A stretch of 64,000 nt of DNA from Alphaproteobacteria bacterium (GTDB lineage Bacteria; Pseudomonadota; Alphaproteobacteria; UBA828), in the NCBI GenBank assembly GCA_022826345.1, contig JAJDVB010000147.1, positions 1 through 64,000 of the forward strand, written 5' to 3'. The translations under genes and the position numbers were made by a program. Shown here one piece after another: positions 36,485-49,423 of the stretch. Numbering within the stretch: position 1 is the stretch's first letter; each line of letters begins with the position of its first letter. A model generated the notes under the pieces. It ran no database searches, was not told the origin of the DNA, and saw nothing but the letters and a program-made list of their open reading frames with translations.

Positions 36485-37258
36485 ATGTCCCGTCGCAGGC
36501 GGATCTACGAAGGCAAGGCGAAGGTCCTTTACGAAGGGCCCGAGCCCGGCACCCTGGTGCAATACTTCAAGGACGACGCCACCGCCTTCAACAACAAGAA
36601 GCAGGGGGTGATAACCGGCAAGGGCGTGCTCAACAACCGCATCTCCGAGCACCTGATGGCGCGCCTCAACGAGATCGGCGTGCCCACCCATTTCATGCGC
36701 CGGCTCAACATGCGCGAGCAGCTGATTCGCGAGGTGGAGATCATCCCGGTCGAGGTGATCATCCGCAACTACGCCGCCGGCACACTGGTCAAGCGGCTCG
36801 GCCTCAAGGAGGGCGTGCAGCTGCCGCGCTCCATCGTCGAGTACTGCTACAAGAACGACGAGCTTGACGACCCGCTGGTCTCGGAGGAGCACATCACCGC
36901 CTTCGGCTGGGCGACGCCGCAGGAGCTCGACGACATCCTGTCGATGTCGCTCCGCATCAACGACTTCCTCAGCGGGCTGTTCCACGGCATCGGCATCCGG
37001 CTGGTGGACTTCAAGCTGGAGTTCGGCCGGCTCTGGCACGGCGAGGACATGCGCATCGTGCTCGCCGACGAGATCACGCCCGACAGCTGCCGGCTCTGGG
37101 ATATCGAGACCAACGAGAAGCTGGACAAGGACCGCTTTCGCCGCGATCTCGGGCGGGTCTCGGAGGCCTATCAGGAGGTCGCCCGGCGGCTCGGCCTGAT
37201 GCCCCAGGCGGTGGTCCAGGAGGTGAACGGCGCCGGCAACGACGACGAGCGCGCGTGA
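36485..37258 (+). CDS. purC: SAICAR synthetase
   Basis: This is a 257-residue enzyme that ligates aspartate to CAIR in purine synthesis. Marks: [49 protein letters not shown] and LVDFKLEFG. First gene of the purC-purS-purQ-purL cluster; purS follows after 6 bp. Confidence 0.97.
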   Translation: MSRRRRIYEGKAKVLYEGPEPGTLVQYFKDDATAFNNKKQGVITGKGVLNNRISEHLMARLNEIGVPTHFMRRLNMREQLIREVEIIPVEVIIRNYAAGTLVKRLGLKEGVQLPRSIVEYCYKNDELDDPLVSEEHITAFGWATPQELDDILSMSLRINDFLSGLFHGIGIRLVDFKLEFGRLWHGEDMRIVLADEITPDSCRLWDIETNEKLDKDRFRRDLGRVSEAYQEVARRLGLMPQAVVQEVNGAGNDDERA

Positions 37259-37264
37259 GACCGC

Positions 37265-37507
37265 GTGCGAGCCCGAGTCCACATCACCCTCAAGCCCGGC
37301 GTTCTCGACCCCCAAGGCAAGGCGATCGCGAGCACGCTCGCGCGCATGGGGTTCGCGGGCGTGGAAGACGTGCGCCAGGGCAAATACCTGGAGCTCGATC
37401 TTGCCGAGACCGACCCGGACGCGGCCCGCGAGCAGCTCGACGCCATGTGCGCGCGCCTGCTCGCCAACACCGTGATCGAGGACTACACCATCGACCTCGC
37501 CGAATGA
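37265..37507 (+). CDS. purS: FGAM synthetase small subunit PurS
   Basis: This is an 80-residue PurS starting at GTG 37265, with VHITLKPGVLDPQGKAIAST, GVEDVRQGKYLELD and NTVIEDYTIDL. It bridges PurQ and PurL in the small-type FGAM synthetase. Unusually, purQ follows only after 462 bp containing a repeat array, so coupling to purQ is looser than in related clusters. Confidence 0.96.
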   Translation: MRARVHITLKPGVLDPQGKAIASTLARMGFAGVEDVRQGKYLELDLAETDPDAAREQLDAMCARLLANTVIEDYTIDLAE

Positions 37508-37697
37508 GCCGGCACGCCGCGTCAGACTCCCCGGACCATGGTCCGGTGCACGGGGCGCGGCGCCCGCGCCATGATCGCGCCAGGCAATGCGAGAGGGAGA
37601 GGGCCGCGGCGGTCGGAGGGAGGATGAGCAGGCGTACGTCGGCCGAGATGACGAAGCCCGACGTTCGTCCCGACTACGGGCCTTGCGACCGGGCTGC

Positions 37698-37892
37698 CTG
37701 TCCCACGGAATCCCACTTGTCCCACCGAATCCCACTTATCCCACCGAATCCCGCTTATCCCACCGAATCCCACTTATCCCGCTTAGTCCCACTTAATCCC
37801 GCTTATCCCACGGGGTTCCACTTTGTCCCGCTCATCCCACGGAATCCCACCTATCCCACAGAATCCCGCCCAATCCCGGCGGATCCCGCATG
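37698..37892. repeat. Array of ~20 degenerate 9-10 bp units (TCCCACCGAA / TCCCACTTA type)
   Basis: Alternating units of the kind TCCCACCGA and ATCCCACTTA (also TCCCGCTTA) run without spacers through the purS-purQ gap. Because units vary between 9 and 10 bases there is no stable reading frame; on the minus strand fragments such as GISGIRWDKWDSVG appear. It is a slippage-type tandem repeat of unknown effect. The remaining parts of 37508-37969 show no gene. Confidence 0.85.
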
Positions 37893-37969
37893 AAATCGTC
37901 GCTCCGCATCCCACATCTCGCCTTTCCGAAGTGCGGAGAGGGCGCGCCATGCCGGGCGGTGGGTGCGCG

Positions 37970-38655
37970 ATGAAGGCCGCCGTCATCGTCTTTCCCGGCT
38001 CGAACTGCGACCGGGACGTCATGGTGGCGCTGGAGGCCAGCACGGGCCAGGCGCCGGCGATGGTCTGGCACGACGAGACCACGCTGCCCGCCTGCGACCT
38101 GATCGTGCTGCCGGGCGGCTTCGCCCACGGCGACTACCTGCGCGTGGGCGCCATGGCGGCGCGCTCGCCGGTGATGGCGGACGTGGTGAAGCGGGCGAAG
38201 GCGGGCGTGCATGTCCTCGCCATTTGCAACGGCTTCCAGGTGGCGACCGAGGCCGGGCTGCTGCCCGGCGCGCTGATGCGCAACGCGGGGCTCCGCTTCG
38301 TCTGCCGCTGGGTCAGCCTGCGCGTGGAGGAGGCCGCGAGCCCGTTCACCGCCGGCTACGAGGCCGGCCAGGTGGTGCGGATGCCGGTCGCCCATCACGA
38401 GGGCAACTACTGCGCCGACGACGAGACGCTGGCCCGGCTGGAGGGCGAGGGGCTGGTTGCCTTCCGCTACGTGGGGGGCGACGGCGCGGCCGATGGCGAG
38501 GCCAACCCCAACGGCTCCGCCGCCGATATCGCGGGCATCCTCAATCCGGCGCGCACGGTGCTGGGCCTCATGCCGCATCCCGAGCGCGCCGCGGAGCCCG
38601 CGCTGGGCGGCGCGGACGGACGCGCCATGTTCGATCACCTGGTGGAGGCGCTCTC

Positions 38656-38659
<4 letters not shown>
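37970..38659 (+). CDS. purQ: FGAM synthetase glutaminase subunit PurQ
   Basis: This is a 229-residue class I glutamine amidotransferase starting [16 protein letters not shown]. The catalytic Cys is in LAICNGFQV, with His and Glu in MPHPERA near the C-terminus. It delivers ammonia to PurL. I chose the ATG at 37970; the frame is open upstream into the repeat region. Overlaps purL by 4 bp. Confidence 0.97.
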
Positions 38660-40917
<2,258 letters not shown>

Positions 40918-40941
40918 GCGCACCACCGGAGCGAACCGCCG

Positions 40942-41181
40942 ATGCCCATGGACGTTCAGGAGATCGAGCAGCTCATTCGAGAGGCGCTCCCTGACGCCCA
41001 GATTCACATCGACGACTTGCGCGGCGACGGCGACCACTACGCGGCGCGCGTGGTTTCGGCCGCGTTCGCCGGCAAGTCGCGGGTGGAGCAGCACCAGATG
41101 GTCTACCGCGCGCTGCGCGGGCGGATGGGCGATCAGCTGCATGCGCTCGCGCTCCAGACCAGCGTCCCCGCGGACGCCTAA
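40942..41181 (+). CDS. bolA: BolA-family protein
   Basis: This is a 79-residue BolA/YrbA-type protein with EIEQLIREALPDAQIHIDDL, HYAARVVSAAFAGKSRVEQH and MVYRAL. BolA proteins pair with monothiol glutaredoxins to handle [2Fe-2S] clusters; the partner grxD is 27 bp downstream. A second Met two codons in is an alternative start. Confidence 0.93.
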   Translation: MPMDVQEIEQLIREALPDAQIHIDDLRGDGDHYAARVVSAAFAGKSRVEQHQMVYRALRGRMGDQLHALALQTSVPADA

Positions 41182-41208
41182 CTTGTTGAAAATGAAAGGG
41201 GATTTCGC

Positions 41209-41562
41209 ATGATCGAGGCCACGACCAGTGCGCCGGTCGAGAACCGAATCCGGGGCCTCATCGACGAGCACGATGTCGTCCTGTTCATGAAGGGGACGCC
41301 GGTGTTCCCGCAGTGCGGCTTCTCCGCCACGGTGGTGCAGATGCTCTCGCTGCTCGGCGTGCGCTTCAAGGGCTTCGACGTGCTCGAGGACCCGGAGGTG
41401 CGCCAGGGCATCAAGAGCTTCAGCGACTGGCCGACGATCCCGCAGCTCTACGTCAAGGGCGAGTTCGTGGGCGGCTGCGATATCGTCCGCGAGATGTACG
41501 AGACCGGCGAGCTCTCGGAGTTCCTGAGCACCAGGGGCGTCAGCGTCGAGCCCCGCGCTTGA
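41209..41562 (+). CDS. grxD: Monothiol glutaredoxin, Grx4 type
   Basis: This is a 117-residue protein. CGFS (C36) in [13 protein letters not shown] is the monothiol active site that binds a glutathione-ligated [2Fe-2S] cluster; [28 protein letters not shown] and the GGCDI tail complete the pattern. With BolA just upstream it forms the usual Fe-S trafficking pair. Confidence 0.97.
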   Translation: MIEATTSAPVENRIRGLIDEHDVVLFMKGTPVFPQCGFSATVVQMLSLLGVRFKGFDVLEDPEVRQGIKSFSDWPTIPQLYVKGEFVGGCDIVREMYETGELSEFLSTRGVSVEPRA

Positions 41563-41903
41563 CCCCACGGCCGCCGGCGGCGATCGCCAGCTACCACGCC
41601 CACGTCTATTACGATTCAGCGACGCGGCAAAGCGCTGCGGCGGTCAGGACCGGCCTGATCGCGCGCTTCCCAGTGCGGCTCGGGCGCTGGCGCGACAAGC
41701 TGGTGGGGCCGCATCCCATGCACATGTTCCAGGTGGCCTTCGAGCCGGACCTGTTCGCGGAGCTCGTGCCTTGGCTGATGCTCAACCGCCGAGGCCATTC
41801 GGTGCTGGTGCATCCCAACACCGGCGACGACCTCGCAGACCACCGCGACCACCCGCTCTGGCTCGGCGAGCGGCTCGCCCTTGACTACAGCGTGTTCGAT
41901 TGA
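41559..41903 (+). CDS. DOPA 4,5-dioxygenase-family protein
   Basis: This is a 114-residue protein. [43 protein letters not shown] and [10 protein letters not shown] match the small DOPA-dioxygenase family (ferredoxin-like fold, His-rich metal site). I read the start as TTG 41559, overlapping the grxD stop by 4 bp; no better start exists before the conserved region. Physiological substrate in bacteria is generally unknown. Confidence 0.85.
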   Translation: MTPRPPAAIASYHAHVYYDSATRQSAAAVRTGLIARFPVRLGRWRDKLVGPHPMHMFQVAFEPDLFAELVPWLMLNRRGHSVLVHPNTGDDLADHRDHPLWLGERLALDYSVFD

Positions 41904-41914
41904 CGGCACAGGGA

Positions 41915-41943
41915 GATTGGCATATGTTTGGCATATGTCAATC
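41915..41943. promoter_or_regulatory. Operator palindrome upstream of vapBC
   Basis: GATTGGCATATG, five bases, then CATATGTCAATC: a 12-bp inverted repeat with one mismatch, 17 bp before the vapB start. The position and symmetry fit autoregulatory binding by a VapB or VapBC complex. It begins 12 bp after the preceding stop codon. Confidence 0.65.
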
Positions 41944-41959
41944 TCGTGGGGAGGGTGAG

Positions 41960-42208
41960 TTGGACACGTCGGTACCCGCACGTCACGCCCGCCTGTTCCG
42001 CAATGGTCGTAATCAGGCCGTGCGAATTCCGCGCGAATTCGAGTTGGCGGCAGACGAGGTCGTCATCTATCGAGAGGATCATCGGCTGGTCATCGAGCCT
42101 GTCGAGCGGCGTCCCTCGTTGGCGGAAGTCCTGGCGGGTTGGGGCCCTCTCGATGAGGAGATCCCGGAGATCGACGATCCGCCTACGACGCCGGAAGACA
42201 TTTTCTAG
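41960..42208 (+). CDS. vapB: VapB-type antitoxin
   Basis: This is an 82-residue protein with an AbrB/MazE-like swapped-hairpin DNA-binding domain (RLFRNGRNQAVRIPREFEL, DEVVIYRE) and an acidic C-terminal tail that would fill the toxin's active site. The start is read as TTG 41960, preceded by GGGGAGGGTGAG; an in-frame upstream extension through the operator is unlikely. The toxin ATG is at 42210, one base past the stop. Confidence 0.9.
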   Translation: MDTSVPARHARLFRNGRNQAVRIPREFELAADEVVIYREDHRLVIEPVERRPSLAEVLAGWGPLDEEIPEIDDPPTTPEDIF

Positions 42209-42209
42209 T

Positions 42210-42614
42210 ATGGCGGCGCTTCGTTACCTATTGGACACGAACGCTGTATCGCAGTTGGTTAGTCGACCGGGCGGCGAGCTGGCCCAGCGAATAGCCGCTC
42301 TCGAACCGGGTAGCGTTGCGATCAGTGTGATCGTCGCAGCAGAGCTTCGCTACGGAATCTATCGCCGCGGTTCAGCACGCCTAACGGAAAGGTTGGAAGC
42401 AGTACTTTCTTCGATCGACGTGCTTCCTCTGGAGGAGCCCGCAGATCAACACTATGGCGCCATCCGAAACGATCTTGAGCGGATCGGCCGGCCGATCAGC
42501 CACAACGATCTTTTCATCGCTGCCCACGCACGAGCACTGGATGTGACTCTCGTCACCAACAACGTCCGCGAATTCGCCCGCGTGCCCGATCTCGCAGTTG
42601 AGGACTGGCAATAA
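42210..42614 (+). CDS. vapC: VapC-type PIN-domain ribonuclease toxin
   Basis: This is a 134-residue PIN domain. Acidic residues D9 (YLLDTNAVSQ), E45 (VAAELRYGI) and D100 (SHNDLFIAAHA) plus TLVTNNVREF form the metal site. VapC toxins cleave tRNA or rRNA and are neutralised by VapB. All catalytic positions are intact, so the pair is probably functional. Confidence 0.93.
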   Translation: MAALRYLLDTNAVSQLVSRPGGELAQRIAALEPGSVAISVIVAAELRYGIYRRGSARLTERLEAVLSSIDVLPLEEPADQHYGAIRNDLERIGRPISHNDLFIAAHARALDVTLVTNNVREFARVPDLAVEDWQ

Positions 42615-42641
42615 AGAAGCGTGCGGGGCTGTGGCCGGCGC

Positions 42642-43226
42642 TTAGCCTTCCAGCCACAAATCGGCCACGGGGCCGGTGCCGCCCGCCAGCGGGTCGGTCG
42701 CAGGAAGCGGGACCGCGGCGATGGAGGCCCTGATTGCGGGCATCTCCGCGTCGCTCACGACCTTCAGCTCCAGGCCCTCGGTATCGTCCCTGGCGTTCGA
42801 GACCTCGGCATCTTGGTTCGACAACACGCAGAGGTCCGGCTGCTGACCGGGCGGGTAGGCGCCGACGCTGACGTAACCGGGCTTGTCGTCGAGCCGGCAG
42901 TGCACCACACCCGCCGGGATCAGCACGGCGTCACCGGCCTTCACGTCGACCACCGGCCCCTCCGGCCCGCCGAACTGGAGCTGCGCCGCGCCGCGCGCGC
43001 AACCCACGACCTCGTGGGCGATGGAGTGGTAGTGGTGAAAGGGAAAGGTATCGCCGCGAAAGCCGTCGCCCCAGCCGTTGGAATCGAAGTGGCGCTCGAC
43101 CGCCGCCTCCGGCTCGCCGCCGCCGACATCGATGGCGCTCCGATAGACGATGAGCGGCAGCGCCCCGTTGTTGGGGCTGGTGCCGGCTTCCTTCAGCAGA
43201 TGATGCTCGAATGCCAACGTGCCCAT
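42642..43226 (-). CDS. Cupin-domain protein, YjlB-like
   Basis: This is a 194-residue cupin. FPFHHYHSIAHEVVGCARG and KAGDAVLIPAGVVHCRLDD are the two metal-binding cupin motifs; NNGALPLIVYR, SNGWGDGF and GAYPPGQQPDL match the YjlB family. I chose the ATG at 43226, preceded by GGGAGGAG, over an in-frame start 13 codons upstream. Function unknown. Confidence 0.85.
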   Translation of the reverse strand: MGTLAFEHHLLKEAGTSPNNGALPLIVYRSAIDVGGGEPEAAVERHFDSNGWGDGFRGDTFPFHHYHSIAHEVVGCARGAAQLQFGGPEGPVVDVKAGDAVLIPAGVVHCRLDDKPGYVSVGAYPPGQQPDLCVLSNQDAEVSNARDDTEGLELKVVSDAEMPAIRASIAAVPLPATDPLAGGTGPVADLWLEG

Positions 43227-43322
43227 CACGCTCCTCCCTGAGCCTTGGTTCCCCTGAGGAGACAAAAGCCGGGATGGGGCGCCCTGTCAATCGGCAGGGC
43301 AGGGGGCCTTAACGAGTGAGGT

Positions 43323-43937
43323 CTACCGCGAGTAGTACTCGATGACGAGATTGGGCTCCATCGTCACCGGGTAGGGCACGTCGGCGAACTTGGGCGCGCG
43401 GATGAAGCGGCCCTCCATCCGGTCGTGGTCGACCTCAAGATAGTCGGGCACGTCGCGCTCGGGCGAATCGATCGCCTCCAGCACCAGCGGCAGCTGCCTC
43501 GAACGCTCGCGCACCGTGATGCGGTCCTCGTCCTTCACCAGGTAGCTCGGGATCGTGACCCGGCGGCCGTTGACCAGGATGTGGCCGTGGTTCACGAACT
43601 GCCGCGCCGCGAACACGGTCGGCACGAACTTCATGCGGTAGACGACGGCGTCGAGGCGCCGCTCCAGCAGCCCGACCAGGTTCTCGCCCGTGTCGCCCTT
43701 GCGGTCGCCGGCGATGTGGTAGTAGCGGCGGAACTGCTTTTCGGTGATGTTGCCGTAGTAGCCGCGCAGGCGCTGCTTGGCCGCGAGCTGCACGCCGAAG
43801 TCGGACGGCTTGCGCCGCCGCTGGCCGTGCTGCCCCGGCCCGTAGTCGCGCCGATTGGTCGGGCTCTTGGGGCGGCCCCAGAGATTGACGCCGAGGCGCC
43901 GGCAAATCTTGTACTTCGACTGCTGTCGCTTGCTCAT
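43323..43937 (-). CDS. rpsD: 30S ribosomal protein S4
   Basis: This is a 204-residue S4: [58 protein letters not shown], and the S4 RNA-binding domain with [14 protein letters not shown] and [19 protein letters not shown]. It nucleates 16S assembly. Monocistronic here, as in many alphaproteobacteria. Confidence 0.98.
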   Translation of the reverse strand: MSKRQQSKYKICRRLGVNLWGRPKSPTNRRDYGPGQHGQRRRKPSDFGVQLAAKQRLRGYYGNITEKQFRRYYHIAGDRKGDTGENLVGLLERRLDAVVYRMKFVPTVFAARQFVNHGHILVNGRRVTIPSYLVKDEDRITVRERSRQLPLVLEAIDSPERDVPDYLEVDHDRMEGRFIRAPKFADVPYPVTMEPNLVIEYYSR

Positions 43938-44021
43938 CGTGCCCGTGCCGGTGGGAGAATCGCGTGCGCCCGCGGCCTCCGGCGGCGAGCCGGGCGCACT
44001 ATAGCCGCAGGCGGTGGGGTG

Positions 44022-44837
44022 TCAATCGGCCGAGCCCGGCGGTTGGCGCCGACGGGTCCGCTCGCCGGTGAGCGTGCGCACGACGCCGCGCAGGGTCTGC
44101 ACGTCCTGGCGGGTCATCGAAATGCGCTCGAACATGGTCCGCATGTTCTGCACCATCTTGGGCCGCATCTCGGGCGTCGGGAAGAAGTCGCGGTCGTCGA
44201 GCGCGCCTTCCAGGTGCCGGAAGAAGTGCAGGATCTCGTCCTTGGTGGCGGGTCGGGCGCTCTCCGTAGGAGGCGGCGCCGGTTCCTGCTCTTCCTCCGG
44301 CGGGGTGCTCGCGAGGCGCCATTCGTAGGCCATGATCAGGACCGCCTGCGCCAGATTGAGCGAGGCGAAAGCGGGGTTGAGCGGAATCCGGACAATGGCG
44401 TCGGCCAGCACCAGCTCCTCGTTCTTGAGGCCGGCTTTCTCGGGCCCGAAGAGGAGGCCGAGGCGGGCGCCCCGGTGCCCCGCATCGCGCAGCGCCGTGA
44501 CCGCTTCGCGCGGCGCGAGCTCCGGCTTCAGCAACTCGCGCGGCCTGGCCGTGGTGGCGTGGACCAGGTTGAGGTCGGCCACGGCTTCCTCCACGGTGGC
44601 GCACAGGCGGACGCCGTTCAGCACCGCATCCGCGCCGGAGGCCGCACCCAGCGCCTTCACGTTGGGCCAGCCGTCGCGGGGCTGGACCAGGCGCAGGTCG
44701 GAGAGGCCGCAATTCAACATGGCGCGGGCGGCGGCGCCGATGTTCTCGCCGAGCTGGGTGCGCACGAGGATGACCGCCGGCGCCCCCGCATCGACATGAG
44801 CCGCCGCGCAGGCCTTGCGCCGGTCGGTCCCTGCCAC
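44022..44837 (-). CDS. trmJ: tRNA 2'-O-methyltransferase TrmJ-like (SPOUT, TrmH group)
   Basis: This is a 271-residue SPOUT methylase. VILVRTQLGENIGAAARAML (motif 1), GLLFGPEKAGLKNEELVLAD (motif 2) and IPLNPAFASLNLAQAVLIMA (motif 3, knot) are complete. The C-terminal ~90 residues are the TrmJ extension (DEILHFFRHLEGAL). It would methylate position 32 of several tRNAs. Confidence 0.92.
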   Translation of the reverse strand: MAGTDRRKACAAAHVDAGAPAVILVRTQLGENIGAAARAMLNCGLSDLRLVQPRDGWPNVKALGAASGADAVLNGVRLCATVEEAVADLNLVHATTARPRELLKPELAPREAVTALRDAGHRGARLGLLFGPEKAGLKNEELVLADAIVRIPLNPAFASLNLAQAVLIMAYEWRLASTPPEEEQEPAPPPTESARPATKDEILHFFRHLEGALDDRDFFPTPEMRPKMVQNMRTMFERISMTRQDVQTLRGVVRTLTGERTRRRQPPGSAD

Positions 44838-44976
44838 GGCTCAGCCTAGGATGGGGAGGAGGGGCCCCCGGCCATTGACTAGCGCACTAGCCGACCAGAC
44901 GGGGTCCAATCCGGTTGGCGCGCGGTGCCCCCCTCTCACATGCAGTGCGGCCCGGAAAACCCCCACCTCACCCCGG

Positions 44977-45002
44977 CCCTCTCCTCCCCAGGGAGGAGAG
45001 GG
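44977..45002. terminator. 12-bp hairpin in the trmJ-cysS gap
   Basis: CCCTCTCCTCCC and GGGAGGAGAGGG pair perfectly around CA. A second stem, GTCCCCCT with AGGGGGAC, is at 45026-45057. The pair lies downstream of cysS, so it may end its transcript, though no T-run follows. Such C/G-rich palindromes are also common as dispersed intergenic repeats in GC-rich alphaproteobacteria. Confidence 0.45.
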
Positions 45003-45112
45003 AGAGTAAGGTTCGTGCCGTCTACGTCCCCCTTCCGCCCTCCGGGGGGAGGGGGACAGGGGGAGGTGGGGAGCGTTCGGGTCGCCGTGATCCGGTGTGG
45101 TCGGATCGTGCT

Positions 45113-46492
<1,380 letters not shown>

Positions 46493-46495
46493 GGC

Positions 46496-48157
46496 TTAAC
46501 CGGTCCCGCGGTAGCGGTTGGTGATGGGGTAGCGGCGGTCCTTGCCGAAGGAGCGCAGCGTGAGCTTGATGCCGGGCGGCGCCTGGCGCCGCTTATACTC
46601 CGCGATGTCGAGCATCCGCCAGATGCGCGTCGCGGTCTCCGCCGCGTGGCCGCGGGCCACGATCTCCTCGGTGGAGCGCTCCTCCTCCACCAGGCCGCGC
46701 AGCACGTCGTCCAGCACCTCGTAAGGCGGCAGCGTGTCCTGGTCCGTCTGGTCGGGGCGAAGCTCGGCGCTCGGCGGCTTGTCGATGATCGCCTCAGGAA
46801 TCACCGGTCCCTGCGGCCCTTGAAATCCCTCCATCCAGTTACCGTTGCGCCAGCGCGCCATCGCGAACACGTCGGTCTTGTAGACGTCCTTCAGCACCGA
46901 ATAGCCGCCGCACATGTCGCCGTAGAGCGTGGCGTAGCCCACCGACATCTCCGACTTGTTGCCGGTGGTGAGCACCATGTGGCCGAGCTTGTTGCTGATC
47001 GCCATCAGGATGACGCCGCGCACCCGTGCCTGGATGTTCTCCTCGGTCTCGTCCGCGTCGCGGCCGGCGAAGATCGGCGCCAGCGTTTCGCCGAGCGCGT
47101 CCACCGCCGGCTCGATCCCCACCTCCTCGTGACGGACCTCGAGCAGGCGCGTGCATTCCGCCGCGTCGTCGAGGGAGGACTGCGCCGTGTAGCGCGACGG
47201 CATGGCGACGCAGAACACCCGCTCGGCGCCAAGCGCATCGACGGCGACAGCGGCCGTCAGCGCGGAGTCGATGCCGCCAGAGAGCCCGATCAGCACGCCG
47301 GGAAAGCCGTTCTTCTCGACGTAGTCGCGCAGCCCCAACGTCATGGCGCGGTAAGTCGCCGCGTGGCCGTCGGGCAGCGTGGCGCGGGAGCTCGGCGCGC
47401 AGCGCCAACCCTCATCTTCACGCGACCAGTGGGTGAGCAACAGCGACTCCTCGAAGGCGGGGGCCTGGGCGGAGAGGCCGTTGTCTGCGTTGAGCACGAA
47501 CGAGGCGCCGTCGAAAACCAATTCGTCCTGGCCGCCCACCTGGTTCACGTAGATCAACGGCAGCTCGGTTTCACCGATCCGCGCGACGGCGAGGTTGAGG
47601 CGGGTATCGCCCTTGTCGCTCTCGAAGGGCGAGCCGTTGATCGCGATCATGATCTCGGCGCCCGACTCCACAAGGCACTCGGCGACCTCGGGGAACCACA
47701 TGTCCTCGCAGATCATGGCGCCGAGCCGAACGCCGTGAAACGGGATCGGCCCCGGCAGGCCGGCGCGGGCGAACACCCGCACCTCGTCGAAGACGCCGTA
47801 GTTGGGCAGCTCGTACTTGTAGCGCTGCGCCGCGACGCGGCCCTCGTCGAGCAGTAGGACGGCGTTGTAGAGCTTGCCGTCGTCGACCCAGGGGGCGCCG
47901 ATGAGAAGCGCCGGCCCGCCGTCTCCAGTCGCCGCCGCGAGCGCTTCCACGACCGCCCGCGACTGCTCCTGGAACATCGGCTTGAGCACGAGGTCTTCGG
48001 GTGGATAGCCGGTCACCACGAGCTCGGTGCAGACAACGAGGGCGGCGCCCTGGGCCGCGGCCTCGGCGCGAGCGCGCAGGATCAGCGCCTTGTTGCCCTC
48101 CAGGTCCCCCACGGTGGGGTTGAGCTGGGCGAGCGCGATGGCGAGCGTGTCGGTCAT
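46496..48157 (-). CDS. nadE: NAD+ synthase, glutamine-dependent
   Basis: This is a 553-residue two-domain enzyme. The N-terminal nitrilase domain (LAQLNPTVGDLEGN, Glu in VCTELVVTGYPPEDL, catalytic Cys in GAMICEDMWFPE) makes ammonia from glutamine. The C-terminal synthetase domain carries the ATP-pyrophosphatase loop GLSGGIDSALTAAVAV. I chose the ATG at 48157; a further in-frame Met lies six codons upstream. It follows the nicotinate phosphoribosyltransferase gene, forming an NAD-synthesis pair. Confidence 0.97.
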   Translation of the reverse strand: MTDTLAIALAQLNPTVGDLEGNKALILRARAEAAAQGAALVVCTELVVTGYPPEDLVLKPMFQEQSRAVVEALAAATGDGGPALLIGAPWVDDGKLYNAVLLLDEGRVAAQRYKYELPNYGVFDEVRVFARAGLPGPIPFHGVRLGAMICEDMWFPEVAECLVESGAEIMIAINGSPFESDKGDTRLNLAVARIGETELPLIYVNQVGGQDELVFDGASFVLNADNGLSAQAPAFEESLLLTHWSREDEGWRCAPSSRATLPDGHAATYRAMTLGLRDYVEKNGFPGVLIGLSGGIDSALTAAVAVDALGAERVFCVAMPSRYTAQSSLDDAAECTRLLEVRHEEVGIEPAVDALGETLAPIFAGRDADETEENIQARVRGVILMAISNKLGHMVLTTGNKSEMSVGYATLYGDMCGGYSVLKDVYKTDVFAMARWRNGNWMEGFQGPQGPVIPEAIIDKPPSAELRPDQTDQDTLPPYEVLDDVLRGLVEEERSTEEIVARGHAAETATRIWRMLDIAEYKRRQAPPGIKLTLRSFGKDRRYPITNRYRGTG

Positions 48158-48245
48158 GGTCGGCCGGTTATACACAAAGGAGCCGGCGGTTGCCGGCCCC
48201 GATTGTCAACGTCCGCCCGACTCGCGTGGGCTCGGCGGGCGCGTC

Positions 48246-49403
48246 CTAGCGCGAGCGGGGCGATCCGTCCGCGCCGTTGCGCAGCAAGAACTCGCGGCCG
48301 AGCTTGACCCGCGCAGTGCCGTTGTAGTCGACAACGTCCGCCGTCGCGAAGGTCTCGGACCAGTTCTCGGGCAGAAACGAGCCCGTGCCGATCACGTCGA
48401 TGGGCGCGTTCACGCTGGCCATGACCCTGCACTTGGCCGGGCCGAAGCCGGAGCTTGCGACGATCTTCACCTTCGAGAAGCCGGCCTCGTCGAGCGCCGC
48501 GCGCAGGTGGAACAGCGCCGCGGCGCTGACGCCGGTGCCATGCAGCCAGCGCAGCTCCGCCTCGGTGCGGTACTCGCGCACGGCATTCGGGCAGTAGCGC
48601 TCCAGCACGGCGTAGGACTTTGCCATGTCCAGGCCCTCGACATAGCGGCTGCCGTGGGTATCGAGGCGGAAACTCAGCTCGCCGCGCGCTACAAGGTCGG
48701 GGAAGCGCCGGCACACGGCGAGCGCGTCGGTAATCTCCTGCCCGTAGTAGTCGACGAGCACGGTCATCGGCTCGCCCGCGAAAATCTCGTGATACATCTC
48801 AGCAGCGCGGACCGTGGAGCCCGCGTAGCCGATGAAGGCGTGGGGCATGGTGCCGTAGCCCCGCTGATTGCCGAAGTAGTGAGCGGTCGCATCGGTGGCG
48901 TTGCCGATGAAGCCGACGGCACCGCACTCCTGCTTCGCCGCCTCCGAGCCCACGCTCGCCGCGTAGGCCATCATCTCGGCCATCTCGATGCCCGCGCAAT
49001 GGCGCGCGTCCATCGCCAGGAACGCAACCTTCGGGAGCGAGCGCGACATGGCGTAGGCGTTGTAGGCGGCGACGCAGACGGCGCCCAGCCGCTGCAGGTA
49101 AAGCGTCTCCAAATCGACGAGGTGATGGAAGGAGCCTGAGAGGTACATCAGCGGCTCGCCGGCGCCGACCCACTCGCCTTCCTCGAACTGGCACTCGATG
49201 GTGAACTCGGTGCCGCGCTCGGCCGCGACCGCGTTCAGCCACTCGATCATCAGGCGGGGCGCGAAACAGACCGGCCGCCGCATGAACAGCGCGTAAGTGA
49301 CCTGGGCGTCGCCGAAGCGGCCGATCGCCTTGCGCGTGCGCGTGAAATAGTGGTCGGTGTAGCGGGTGACCTCGCTGTCGCGGGGTCCGTCGTGGGGCAA
49401 CAT
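48246..49403 (-). CDS. pncB: Nicotinate phosphoribosyltransferase
   Basis: This is a 385-residue NAPRTase-family enzyme: VTRYTDHYFTRTRKAI at the N-terminus, GSFHHLVDLETLYLQRLG, GYGTMPHAFIGYAGS, VLVDYYGQEITDAL and FRLDTHGSRYVEG, and the phosphoribosyl-binding end IVASSGFGPAKCRVM. It salvages nicotinate to NaMN. The next gene on the strand, nadE, completes NAD formation after adenylylation by a NadD encoded elsewhere. Confidence 0.9.
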   Translation of the reverse strand: MLPHDGPRDSEVTRYTDHYFTRTRKAIGRFGDAQVTYALFMRRPVCFAPRLMIEWLNAVAAERGTEFTIECQFEEGEWVGAGEPLMYLSGSFHHLVDLETLYLQRLGAVCVAAYNAYAMSRSLPKVAFLAMDARHCAGIEMAEMMAYAASVGSEAAKQECGAVGFIGNATDATAHYFGNQRGYGTMPHAFIGYAGSTVRAAEMYHEIFAGEPMTVLVDYYGQEITDALAVCRRFPDLVARGELSFRLDTHGSRYVEGLDMAKSYAVLERYCPNAVREYRTEAELRWLHGTGVSAAALFHLRAALDEAGFSKVKIVASSGFGPAKCRVMASVNAPIDVIGTGSFLPENWSETFATADVVDYNGTARVKLGREFLLRNGADGSPRSR

Positions 49404-49423
49404 CGCGACCCCCTTCCGCGCGC

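Noticed and set aside
37698..37892. Possible CRISPR array
   Set aside because: Units are 9-10 bp with no spacers and no cas genes are present; it is a simple tandem repeat.
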